Position numbers and translations under genes: made by a program. This document shows, piece after piece, positions 23,249 through 30,122 of a stretch of 30,122 nt of DNA. This DNA comes from CBDCME01 sp965218865. Lineage in GTDB: Bacteria; Pseudomonadota; Alphaproteobacteria; JAAXGF01. Numbering within the stretch: position 1 is the stretch's first letter; every line of letters begins with the position of its first letter. The DNA lies in assembly GCA_965218865.1 (NCBI GenBank), contig CBDCME010000033.1, positions 1 to 30,122 on the forward strand, given 5' to 3'. Under the pieces are notes generated by a model. The model searched no databases and had not been told where the DNA came from. It saw only the letters and a list, made by a program, of their open reading frames with translations.

Positions 23249-26063
23249 CTAGGAGGCGCCGCCGAAGCTCCCGATCGAGTCGACAACCTCGATATCGCTG
23301 GCGCTGGGGGCGTCGCCCTGGGTGCTTCCCACGACCCGGTAGCCCACGGCCGCCCCGTCGGGGTCGTAGTACAGGGTCCCAGTGCTGTCGAAGACGAACG
23401 AGGCGGAGCCGGAGGCGAAATTGGTCGAGGTCGCGTTGGTGCCGTCGTAGACCTCCTCGATGACGCTGAAACTCACCCCGTCGACCAGGGTGTTGCCGCT
23501 TTCATTGGTCAGAACGCCCGTCGGATCGAACGCGCCATCCAGGAACTGGAGCTTGTCGTTCGCCAAATCGACGCCGACGATTGTGTCGCCGGAGACGCCC
23601 GCGGCCTCCGCGCTCACGTTGGTCGTGACCTGGCCCAGTTCGGAGAGCGAAACATAGGCGAAGGTATCAGCGCCTAGGCCGCCGTCGAGCACGTCCGCTC
23701 CGCCGCCGCCGACGATGAGGTCATCGCCGGAACCCCCGCCGAGGGTATCCTCGCCCCAGCCGCCCCAAAGTTCGTCGGCGCCCTCGAGACCGGAGAGGAT
23801 ATTGTCGTGGGAATCGCCGGAGAGGGCGTCGTCGAAATTCGAACCGGTGACGTTTTCGATGTTGCGCAGCTCGTCGAAGCCCTGATCGGCGCCGATAAAC
23901 TGAAATCCCGAGAGCTCGAGATCGACGCCGACGCCGCCCGACGCGTCCTCGTAGCTCGCCGTATCGCTGTCCTCGACTTCGAATTCGTAAAACCGGTAGC
24001 CGTCGAACTCATTGCCGTAGAACTCGGATTCCTCGAAACCGCCGAATCCGAGGGAAGCGATGTTGTCGACTCCGAGGAAAACCAGGGCCTCGAAGTCTCC
24101 CACGTCCCCATGGGGCGAACCCTCCGAAAAATCGGAGGTGCCGTCGAAGTCGAAATCGGGGTAACCGCTGACGGCAAAGTGGATCGAGCCGTCGTCGTTG
24201 ACCTGGCCCACCGCCGCGGACGCGAGGCCGTTCCCGAGGGGACTGCCGTCGTCGTTCGTGGTGATCAGATTACCCTGGTCGTCGAATAGGCCGAGGGTAA
24301 TATCGGGGGCGCCGTTGGGAACGTCGTTGTCGGTGACGATGACGAAGTCTTGACCCGGCGTGAAACCGAAAAGATCGAAGAAATCAACGTCGGATCCCCC
24401 TTCGGCCAGATTTCCGGTCAGGGACAGATCGGGCACCGCCCTGGCGTCACCGTCGAGCAGGTCGTCGCCGGCCCCGCCGCTGAGAATGTCGTTGCCGTCC
24501 CCACCGAAGAGATCGTTATCCCCGGCGTCGCCCACGAGCAAGTCGTTTCCCGAGCCGCCGATGACGTTTTCGACGCTCCCGGAGACGATTTGATCAACGC
24601 CGATTTCGGCGCCGGAGGTAAAATTTGCTTGCAGGTTCACCGTGATTCCCTGGGAGGTGCTGGTGAATACCGCCGTGTCCTCGCCCGGGCCGCCGTCGAG
24701 GGTGTCGTTGCCCAGACCACTGCCGCCGACAAGGGTATCGTTGCCGGTTCCGCCGTCGAGCAGATCGTCGCCCGCGAGTCCCTCGAGGACGTCGTTGCCG
24801 CCAAGACCGAAAATATTGTCTTGGAATTCGGTGCCGAGGAGCAGGGACGACGTCTCGTCGCCGAGTATCGTGTTCGTGGACGGCGCGCTTTCGACCACCG
24901 GCGCGACAATACTATCGTCGCTGTCGCTCCGGCCGCGATCGTCGTCATCGCCATCGTCGCTCGCCGGGGGCGTCGCGGCGATGAGATGGACCGGAGCCAG
25001 TTCGATCTCGACCTCGGCGATCTCGCCCGTGATGGTGACGAGGTTGGCGGTGACCGTTCCCTGGTCCGCGGGTCCCGCCGCGGCCTCGATTTCGGCCAGG
25101 GCCGCCGCAACTTCCTCGGCGGCGGTCGTCTCGTCGATTTCCGAGCCATACCGGCGCCCGGCCGTGGAAGGCAAGACGTTCAGGACGGCGCCGAAGGTCT
25201 GTTCGAACTCATCGTGGCTGATCTCCGTCGGCTCCGGCGCCACCAGCGCCGAGGACACCGCCAAAGCATCCGGCCGGCCTCGGTATAAACCACGATCGAT
25301 CCCACTGTTCCGTCGGCGTCCGTCAGCAACACGAAAGTGTTTTCCTCGCCTCCGGTGTCGCCTTCCCCGCCGCCGTGGTGCCTAGAACGCCGATCGTCGC
25401 CACCGGGGTGCGCACAACCATTTCCTCCGGGTTGTTGGCCGCGATCTGGCCGCTGACGAAGACGAAGGCTCCCCGGACCACCGAAAAGGCCGAGGATCCC
25501 TCGCCCGAGTCCGGGTCAAAGATCAGCTTGTCCAGGACCATCCGCCCGCCTTCACCGAGGGCGAAGGTCGTGTTGTCGTTGAATACCAGGCCCACCGTGG
25601 CGCCATCGCCGGTCGCCAGCACGTCGCCTTGAAAGATCGGATCGTCGGCGGAAAGTTCGACCACCGTGCCGTCGGCGCGGGTGACCGTTACCGATCCGTC
25701 CGCCGTCTGAACCTTTCCGATCGGCGCCGCCCCGGCGCCCGGAGTGAGTTGGGCGTATTGCCCCGGCGCCATCGGTCCCGCCAGCATGGCGACCAGGTCC
25801 GGCGCCAACACGGCGCCGCCCGTCGTCATCAAGGCCGGCGAATCGGCGTCGGCGAAGTAATCCCGGACCACCAGCCGGCTGCCGTCCTCGGCGACCAGCA
25901 ACAAATCCGATCCTTGGCGATCGAAGGCCGCGCCCAATAACCCAAATCCGTCCGGAACCGTCAAGGCCTCGCCGCCCTGGGCCGTAAGGACAGCATAATT
26001 TTCCATCGATGTGTCGCCCCCCGTGGAGGCAAGAGAGAAGCTCGTCTTGTCGTTCGTAGTCAT
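23249..26063 (-). pseudogene. FecR-domain RTX protein, type I secreted, with two frameshifts
   Basis: With two bases restored the gene encodes about 938 residues. The first 230 (26063 to about 25380) include a FecR-like region (ELSADDPIFQGDVLATGDGA, VGLVFNDNTTFALGEGGRMV, SVVRGAFVFVSGQIAANNPE followed by VRTPVATIGVLGTT), standard for the N-terminal part of large RTX proteins. Then one frameshift near 25375-25385, a short piece TFVLLTDADGTVGSIVVYTE, a second shift near 25275, and the long frame to 23249. That part has RTX nonapeptides (GGNDVLEGLAGDDLLDGGTG; GGSGNDLLVG; GGDGNDILSGGAGDDLLDG; GGGSGDDLIVGGGGADVLDG), a PPC-like beta domain (DVDFFDLFGFTPGQDFVIVT) and a C-terminal secretion-signal-like end. 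There is no Sec signal; export would be by a type I transporter not seen here. Confidence 0.85.
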
Positions 26064-26270
26064 ATGTCCACCCGCTTTTCAGATTTTGTTCCATATCCAA
26101 ACCGCCGTCGGCTGTGGAAGGGACAACCGGCGGCGGTCGGTAACGGTCGCGAATATAAACGAACCCCCCAATTAAATCTGTGACAAAGGTCATATTAACT
26201 ATAATAAATAAATTTCCACAGATATTTCTCAAAGAGCTTATGGCTCTTTATATTTGTTAATATTTCTTTA
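26064..26270. promoter_or_regulatory. AT-rich divergent intergenic region with hairpin
   Basis: 207 bp, strongly AT-rich at 26150-26270, upstream of the RTX gene (minus) and the IS1595 transposase (plus). It likely holds the RTX promoter, but no unambiguous -35/-10 pair is claimed. AAAGAGC (26231-26237) and GCTCTTT (26243-26249) form a 7-bp hairpin with a 5-nt loop close to the transposase start. Confidence 0.4.
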
Positions 26271-26963
26271 ATGAGGCCAAAACCGCATCGAACTTATCGT
26301 TTCGGCAAGGCCCTGGCGCAAGGGGAAACGGTGCGCGCCTCGGCGCGGCGGTGCGGCATTGCGCCGAGCACGGCGTTTCGCTGGCGCCACCGCTTCCTTG
26401 AGGCGGTCCGGCAAGCCCCGGACCGGCTCGGCGGGATCGTCGAGGCCGACGAGACCTTCGTGCTCGAAAGCCGGAAGGGAGACCGGAAACTGGACCGCAA
26501 GCCACGCCGGCGCGGCGGAAAAGCCGGCAAGCGCGGGATCTCTCGTGAGCAAGTGCCGGTTCTGGTCGCCGCCGACCGTGGCGGCGCAACGCTCAGCAGG
26601 ACGCTGCCCACCGTCAATGCCGATAGCCTGAAGGAGGCGCTGGAACCGGTCATTGCCCCGGATGCCTTGCTCGTCTCCGACGCCAGCCGCTGTTACCCGC
26701 CCGCCGCAGCGGCGCTCGCCATCCGCCACGAGACGGTCAATCTCTCCGCCGGAGAACGGGTACGCGGCGCCCTGCACATCCAGACGGTCAACAGCCGTCA
26801 TAGCCAACTCAAGGGCTTCCTGCGACGCTACCGCGGCATCGCCACCAAGTATCTCGACAGTTACCTGCGCTGGTTCCATCTCATCGAACTCGCCGACCGA
26901 CCGACCCCGAGAGCATGCTTGGCCGCAGCCATGGCGAAGCCATGCATACGGTTCACGAACTGA
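26271..26963 (+). CDS. IS1595-family transposase, apparently lacking the zinc-ribbon N-terminus
   Basis: 230 residues. A helix-turn-helix region (GETVRASARRCGIAPSTAFR followed by WRHRFL) is followed by the ISXO2-like DDE domain: GIVEADETFVLESRKGDRKL with the first Asp, LLVSDASRCYPPAAAALAIR with the second Asp, and the N/E-type end VRGALHIQTVNSRHSQLKGF followed by GIATKYLDSYLRWFHLIEL. Full-length relatives usually have about 80 more residues with a Cys-rich ribbon; these are missing, so the start at 26271 may be an internal remnant and the element may be non-functional. No terminal repeats were identified. IS630 copy 2 begins 10 bp after the stop. Confidence 0.8.
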   Translation: MRPKPHRTYRFGKALAQGETVRASARRCGIAPSTAFRWRHRFLEAVRQAPDRLGGIVEADETFVLESRKGDRKLDRKPRRRGGKAGKRGISREQVPVLVAADRGGATLSRTLPTVNADSLKEALEPVIAPDALLVSDASRCYPPAAAALAIRHETVNLSAGERVRGALHIQTVNSRHSQLKGFLRRYRGIATKYLDSYLRWFHLIELADRPTPRACLAAAMAKPCIRFTN

Positions 26964-26985
26964 GCCTATTTTATACCAACCGCCC

Positions 26986-27591
26986 TTAACATTGCCTTGT
27001 GCGAGCCCACGCTCTGAGGCCGATGGACATGATCTTCCAAGGTTGGTCGGTCAGGTTGTTCCAGGCTTGGCAAGAGGCCTCGACGATGGCTTCATAGGAG
27101 TCGAAGACACGATTGGAGAGCCAGTTCTGGCGGAGGTATTGCCAGACATTTTCGGCGGGATTGAGCTCCGGGGACTTGGGTGGCAAAGGCACGAGGGAGA
27201 TGTTCTCCGGGATGCCGAGTTTGGCAGTGGTGTGCCATGCGGCTTGGTCGAGCAGCACGACGGCATGGGCGTTTGGGGCAACGGCCCGGCTGATTTCCTC
27301 GAGATGCAGGTCCATGGCTTCAGTATTGGCGCGCGGCATGACCAGCGCCGCGCCCTCACCGCGCTCGGGGCAGATGGCGCCGAAGAGATACGCCGAAGAG
27401 GTCCGTAGGTCCTTGACCTGGCGCGGGCGCGATCCCTTTGGGGCCCACTGGCGCACCAGGCTGTTCTTCTGGCCGACGCGCATTTCATCTTGAAACCAAA
27501 CCTCGATGGGCGTGTCCGGTGGCTGTGCCGCTACGATTTTCGCCAAGTGTTCGGGAAAACTTTTTTTTAAATTCCTCCTGTGCCCGCGCAT
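26986..27591 (-). CDS. IS630 transposase, catalytic part, copy 2
   Basis: 201 residues, same DDE residues as copy 1 (FQDEMR, LLDQAAWH, PELNPAENVW). Differences from copy 1: SNRVFDSY instead of SNRVCDSY, TRQC instead of TSQC at the end, and LKKSF instead of LKKNF at the slippery site. Expression again depends on joining to the first frame. Confidence 0.88.
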   Translation of the reverse strand: MRGHRRNLKKSFPEHLAKIVAAQPPDTPIEVWFQDEMRVGQKNSLVRQWAPKGSRPRQVKDLRTSSAYLFGAICPERGEGAALVMPRANTEAMDLHLEEISRAVAPNAHAVVLLDQAAWHTTAKLGIPENISLVPLPPKSPELNPAENVWQYLRQNWLSNRVFDSYEAIVEASCQAWNNLTDQPWKIMSIGLRAWARTRQC

Positions 27592-28051
27592 CCTGGCCGA
27601 CGTGGCGCGGGCGCGCGGAAATATGCGAGAACCCGAGCGCGGCCAGCAGCTTGCCGACGCTCCGCTCGTGATAGTCCACGCCGAAGCGCGTTCGGATCAG
27701 TTGCTTGAGATCGATGCAGCGCCAGCGCACGACCCCATCCCGTTCGGGATCGGGACCGGCCTCGATAGCCCGCGAAAGCGCCGCCATTTGCGACGGCGTC
27801 AACCGACGCAACGCCCCGTTCGGCTTGCGGTCGATCAGACCGGCCGGACCTCCCGCGTTGAACCGGTGAACCCAGTCCCGCAACGTCTGCCGATCCATGC
27901 CGCCAATACCCGCCGCGCACGCTCGATCCATCCCATCGTAGATGGCCGCCATCGACAAAAGCCGGCGCGCCTGGTTCCCATCATCGCTCCGTGCCGCAAG
28001 AACACGGACTCTTTCAGCATCAAAGTCGTTTCGCAAAGGAATCGTTGGCAT
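27485..28051 (-). CDS. IS630 transposase, DNA-binding part, copy 2
   Basis: 188 residues from the ATG at 28051, identical in translation to the first frame of copy 1. The slippery run here is A8 followed by G (27568-27560 on the minus strand), which shortens the homopolymer while still encoding EEFKKKF. Confidence 0.88.
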   Translation of the reverse strand: MPTIPLRNDFDAERVRVLAARSDDGNQARRLLSMAAIYDGMDRACAAGIGGMDRQTLRDWVHRFNAGGPAGLIDRKPNGALRRLTPSQMAALSRAIEAGPDPERDGVVRWRCIDLKQLIRTRFGVDYHERSVGKLLAALGFSHISARPRHVGQDARAQEEFKKKFSRTLGENRSGTATGHAHRGLVSR

Positions 28052-28330
28052 TGAACACACTCCCTTGTTGCCAACAACCTTGAATCACACAAAACCTAGC
28101 GTGTAAACCTTTGCGCGAGTCAAACTCTAGGGCGGTTGGTATAAGTTGAAATATAGAAACAGACGGGTTTTCTGAGGGCGTAAGTCTCATCATTATTTGT
28201 ATACAAGTTAAATTCGACAAAATTTCCCGGGAATAATTTCTGGAATTCGTGACAAATTTTATCGATTTTCGTCGCGGCCTTTCGGGGCGGGCTTGCGATC
28301 GAATGATCGCCGCCGGGTTCGGCCGGGCGA

Positions 28331-29200
28331 TCAGAAGCGGTTGAGGGGAATTTTCAGGTAGGAGCGGCCGTTCTTCTCGGGGGCCGGAAATCGGCCGGCC
28401 CGAATGTTCATCTGTATTGCCGCGAGCATGAGCTTGGGTATCGCCAAGGTCTCGTCGCGGGCCCGCCGCATGGCGACGAAGTCGGCTTCCGCGATGCCGT
28501 CCTTGACGTGGATGTTGCGCGCGTGCTGCTCGCCGACGGTCGTCTCCCAGGCGTGGCCGCGCCCCTCGGCGCCGTAGTCATGGCACAGGAACATCCGCGT
28601 TTCGGGGGGAAGCGACAGAATCCGTCGAATGGAGCGATACAGCGTCGCCGGGTCGCCGCCGGGGAAATCGCAACGGGCGGTCCCCGAGTCAGGCATGAAC
28701 AGGGTGTCGCCGACGAACACGGTGTCGGCCGTGCGATAACTGACGCAAATGGGCGTATGTCCGGGCGTGGCGAGAACCTCGATCTCCACCGATCCGAGCG
28801 ACAGGCGTTCGCCGTCGCTCAAGAGGCGGTCGAATTGAGAGCCGTCGACGGCCATGTCCGGCTCGAGGTGGTAGATTTTCCTGAAGGTACGCTGAATCCG
28901 GCCGACACCGGCACCGATGACCGTCCGCCCGCCCAGAATATCCTTCAGGTAGGCGGCGGCCGTGACGTGATCGGCGTGGACGTGGGTTTCCAGGATCCAC
29001 TCGACGGTTAACCCCCGTTCGACCGCGAAACGGGAGATTTCGTCGGCCGACCGGGTCGACGTGCGGGCTGAATCGGGGGCAAAATCGAGGACCGGGTCGA
29101 CAATCGCGCAGCGCCCACTCGAGGGATCGGCGACCAGATAGCTGGCGGTACAGGTATCCCGGTCGAAAAACCCGGTAATCTCGGCTTGAATTTCCGCCAT
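28331..29200 (-). CDS. MBL-fold metallo-hydrolase, persulfide dioxygenase/Blh-like
   Basis: 289 residues. The metallo-beta-lactamase metal motif THVHADHVTAAAYLK gives His73, His75, Asp77 and His78. His148 (ATPGHTP), Asp165 (VFVGDTLFMPDSGTARCDFP) and His207 (FLCHDYGAEGRGHAWETTVG) complete the site. The GDTLFMPD.GTARCDFPGGD signature and the NIHVKDG segment are typical of ETHE1/Blh-type sulfur dioxygenases, which oxidise glutathione persulfide with one iron. Length and domain order are normal and the gene looks intact. It is cytoplasmic (no signal peptide). No rhodanese or BigR-type repressor is adjacent, so the sulfur role is inferred from family only. An ATG at 29200 is the natural start; the 28144-28330 flank downstream contains only a short hairpin (28295-28310). 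Confidence 0.88.
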   Translation of the reverse strand: MAEIQAEITGFFDRDTCTASYLVADPSSGRCAIVDPVLDFAPDSARTSTRSADEISRFAVERGLTVEWILETHVHADHVTAAAYLKDILGGRTVIGAGVGRIQRTFRKIYHLEPDMAVDGSQFDRLLSDGERLSLGSVEIEVLATPGHTPICVSYRTADTVFVGDTLFMPDSGTARCDFPGGDPATLYRSIRRILSLPPETRMFLCHDYGAEGRGHAWETTVGEQHARNIHVKDGIAEADFVAMRRARDETLAIPKLMLAAIQMNIRAGRFPAPEKNGRSYLKIPLNRF

Positions 29201-29499
29201 TTTCCGATCCTTGATCGCGGACCCGTGGGTCCGACCTCGTCACCGCGGCCCGATTGGTGCGCGTCGGGAGCCGCGGCTTCCCCACCAGCCGGGTTTCCCT
29301 TGGCGGGCAGTAGGGCGGCAACGCACGTTGGGCTGAAGGTGCCGCGTCACCCGTCGCTCCGCCTCCTTAAGGGATCATCGCGCCAGACGAATTCCTAGTG
29401 CACCGGCACATTCACTTCGTTCACGCCCCCGTGCACCAGGCCTTTGTCGATGCATCAACTTTCCAAACTTCGGCTGTCGCCTCCGTTTGGGTCGATGCA
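29201..29499. other. Intergenic region with a 111-bp inverted-repeat-bounded element
   Basis: No gene is supported. CCTAGTGCA (29394-29402) and TGCACTAGG (29496-29504) are 9-bp perfect inverted repeats, with further similarity inward (13 of 16 positions). Inside are repeated GTCGATGCA and GTGCACC words. The right arm includes the stop codon of the cyclic-nucleotide-binding gene. It could be a small non-autonomous element or a structured 3' region. Confidence 0.4.
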
Positions 29500-29892
29500 C
29501 TAGGATGATGATGAATTATCCTCCTCCTCCTCCTTCTTTAATTTGAACCGGGCCAGCTTTCGTTCGGTCCCCCGAAGGCGCCCAAAAAGAACTTTCAGGA
29601 GATGAATGGATTCTTCCGGCCGATTGAGCAGCGTGTCCATGAATTCGTCTTGATCCATATACGTACTATCCACCGGGCCCATCGCAATGGCTGTCGCGGA
29701 GCGTGGGTTGTCGTCGATCGCGCCCATTTCGACGAAGTATTGTCCTTCGAGCATAGTGTTGACGTTTTCTATTTTACCATCTTTACCCTCGCGTAAAATT
29801 TTTACTTTTCCCTTCATAATTAGATGCGCGACATCACTTCGTTCACCTTCCTTGAATATTACCTCTCCCTCTCTAAACATTCTCCGTTTCAT
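29500..29892 (-). CDS. Single-domain cyclic-nucleotide-binding protein
   Basis: 130 residues. Residues about 4-105 form one cNMP-binding beta-barrel: MFREGEVIFKEGERSDVAHL, IMKGKVKILREGKDGKIENV, GQYFVEMGAIDDNPRSATAI (the phosphate-binding-cassette region, with VEMG in place of the usual GEM/GEL) and the closing helix FMDTLLNRPEESIHLLKVLF. There is no helix-turn-helix, so it is not a Crp-type transcription factor on its own. The C-terminus is a basic segment then EEEEDNSSSS, a low-complexity tail. The ribosome-binding site AGGGAG precedes the ATG at 29892 by 6 nt. It could be a regulatory subunit acting on a partner, but none is visible nearby. Confidence 0.85.
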   Translation of the reverse strand: MKRRMFREGEVIFKEGERSDVAHLIMKGKVKILREGKDGKIENVNTMLEGQYFVEMGAIDDNPRSATAIAMGPVDSTYMDQDEFMDTLLNRPEESIHLLKVLFGRLRGTERKLARFKLKKEEEEDNSSSS

Positions 29893-29920
29893 CGTCTACT
29901 CCCTTGAATATTTCTAAGCT

Positions 29921-29992
29921 TCTGTCCGAATATGCGCATCCGCGCATTCTTATACGCCTGTTCCGGGCCGGTGCCGCGCATTTTCGAACAGA
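29921..29992 (+). repeat. Palindromic dispersed repeat, copy 2 (compound)
   Basis: 29921-29969 matches the minus strand of 2551-2597. A further half unit, CGCGCATTTTCGAACAGA (29975-29992), is the inverse of the first 18 bases, so the ends of the element form an imperfect inverted repeat. It sits upstream of the cyclic-nucleotide-binding gene. The 18-nt half unit also occurs exactly at 2580-2597. Confidence 0.6.
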
Positions 29993-30122
29993 TGGGGTAA
30001 TCGGCGGGGGTTGGCCGCAAGGTTTGACATTGGTGGCTGCCTTCCGGAGTGTCGTTGAAACGAGGTCTGATATCAGCCTCAAACGCCATGAAAGGAAGAC
30101 AGCCGCGGAACATTATGCAGGA

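Larger units (their letters stand above)
26974..28141 (-). mobile_element. IS630-family element, copy 2
   Basis: 1168 bp with 13-bp inverted ends (TACCAACCGCCCT) flanked by TA on both sides (26972-26973 and 28142-28143), the standard IS630 target duplication. Same orientation as copy 1. It sits directly downstream of the IS1595 gene, so it may have landed in that element's right end. Confidence 0.95.

Noticed and set aside
23249..25264. GGxGxDx repeats as a DNA repeat array or CRISPR-like structure
   Set aside because: The periodicity is the protein-level RTX nonapeptide; the DNA units are not identical and there are no spacers.
18338..26963. The two IS1595 pieces as halves of a single split element
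   Set aside because: The N-terminal fragment belongs to the MARNKVQF zinc-ribbon subgroup, and the C-terminal one has its own helix-turn-helix start typical of another subgroup. They are also 8 kb apart with unrelated genes between.
30088..30122. Start of a plus-strand gene (MKGRQPRNIMQ) at the window end
   Set aside because: Only 11 codons are visible and there is no clear ribosome-binding site; it cannot be supported.

Overview
The window is GC-rich DNA from what looks like an alphaproteobacterium, most likely near the Rhodospirillales. This placement is inferred from a DUF2336 protein next to a PAS histidine kinase, a FecR-plus-RTX type I-secreted protein, a phasin-like protein, and the mix of IS families. 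No rRNA or tRNA gene or CRISPR array was seen, so the taxonomy rests on gene content alone.

Layout. (1) 1-3648: an intact thiamine operon, thiE (5' end outside the window)-thiD-thiO-thiS-thiG, with 4-bp overlaps at thiE/thiD and thiS/thiG. A long hairpin and a palindromic dispersed repeat lie between thiO and thiS. ThiO and ThiG/ThiS make the thiazole phosphate, ThiD makes HMP-PP, and ThiE joins the two. (2) 3650-7320: a decayed zone with a fragment resembling the C-terminal repeat of caspase-like proteins, an IS3 remnant, and a small acidic-protein gene present twice. The second copy is shrunken by many small deletions. A 2080-bp ISAs1-family element sits between the two copies. (3) 7507-10942: a DUF2336 gene, a multi-PAS histidine kinase broken by one stop and one frameshift, and a small unknown gene. 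(4) 11211-13290: a second ISAs1 copy with a perfect 10-bp target duplication, just upstream of an LpxL-like acyltransferase, followed by a convergent isocitrate lyase/PEP mutase-family gene. (5) 15826-18502: a graveyard of IS3, IS66, DNA-methylase and IS1595 fragments around a frameshifted cation/proton antiporter. (6) 18897-19478: a phasin-like protein. (7) 19720-23035: a visibly less GC-rich catabolic islet (WrbA-like remnant, arylmalonate decarboxylase-like enzyme, VOC protein, antibiotic-biosynthesis-monooxygenase remnant), cut by an IS630 element. (8) 23249-26063: a large FecR/RTX secreted-protein gene with two frameshifts. (9) 26271-28141: an IS1595 transposase and a second IS630 copy. 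(10) 28331-30122: an MBL-fold persulfide dioxygenase-like gene, a single-domain cyclic-nucleotide-binding protein, and a second copy of the palindromic dispersed repeat.

The main theme is a core biosynthetic operon beside a region shaped by IS expansion and gene decay. Three long genes (kinase, antiporter, RTX protein) are each one or two single-base events from being intact. That means either very recent inactivation or assembly errors. The most unusual items are a Druantia DruA-type (DUF4338) domain fused to an ISAs1 transposase, the deletion-dominated duplicate of the small acidic gene, an in-frame IS66/methylase chimera, a slippery A-run that differs between the two IS630 copies, and an inverted pair of palindromic intergenic repeats.
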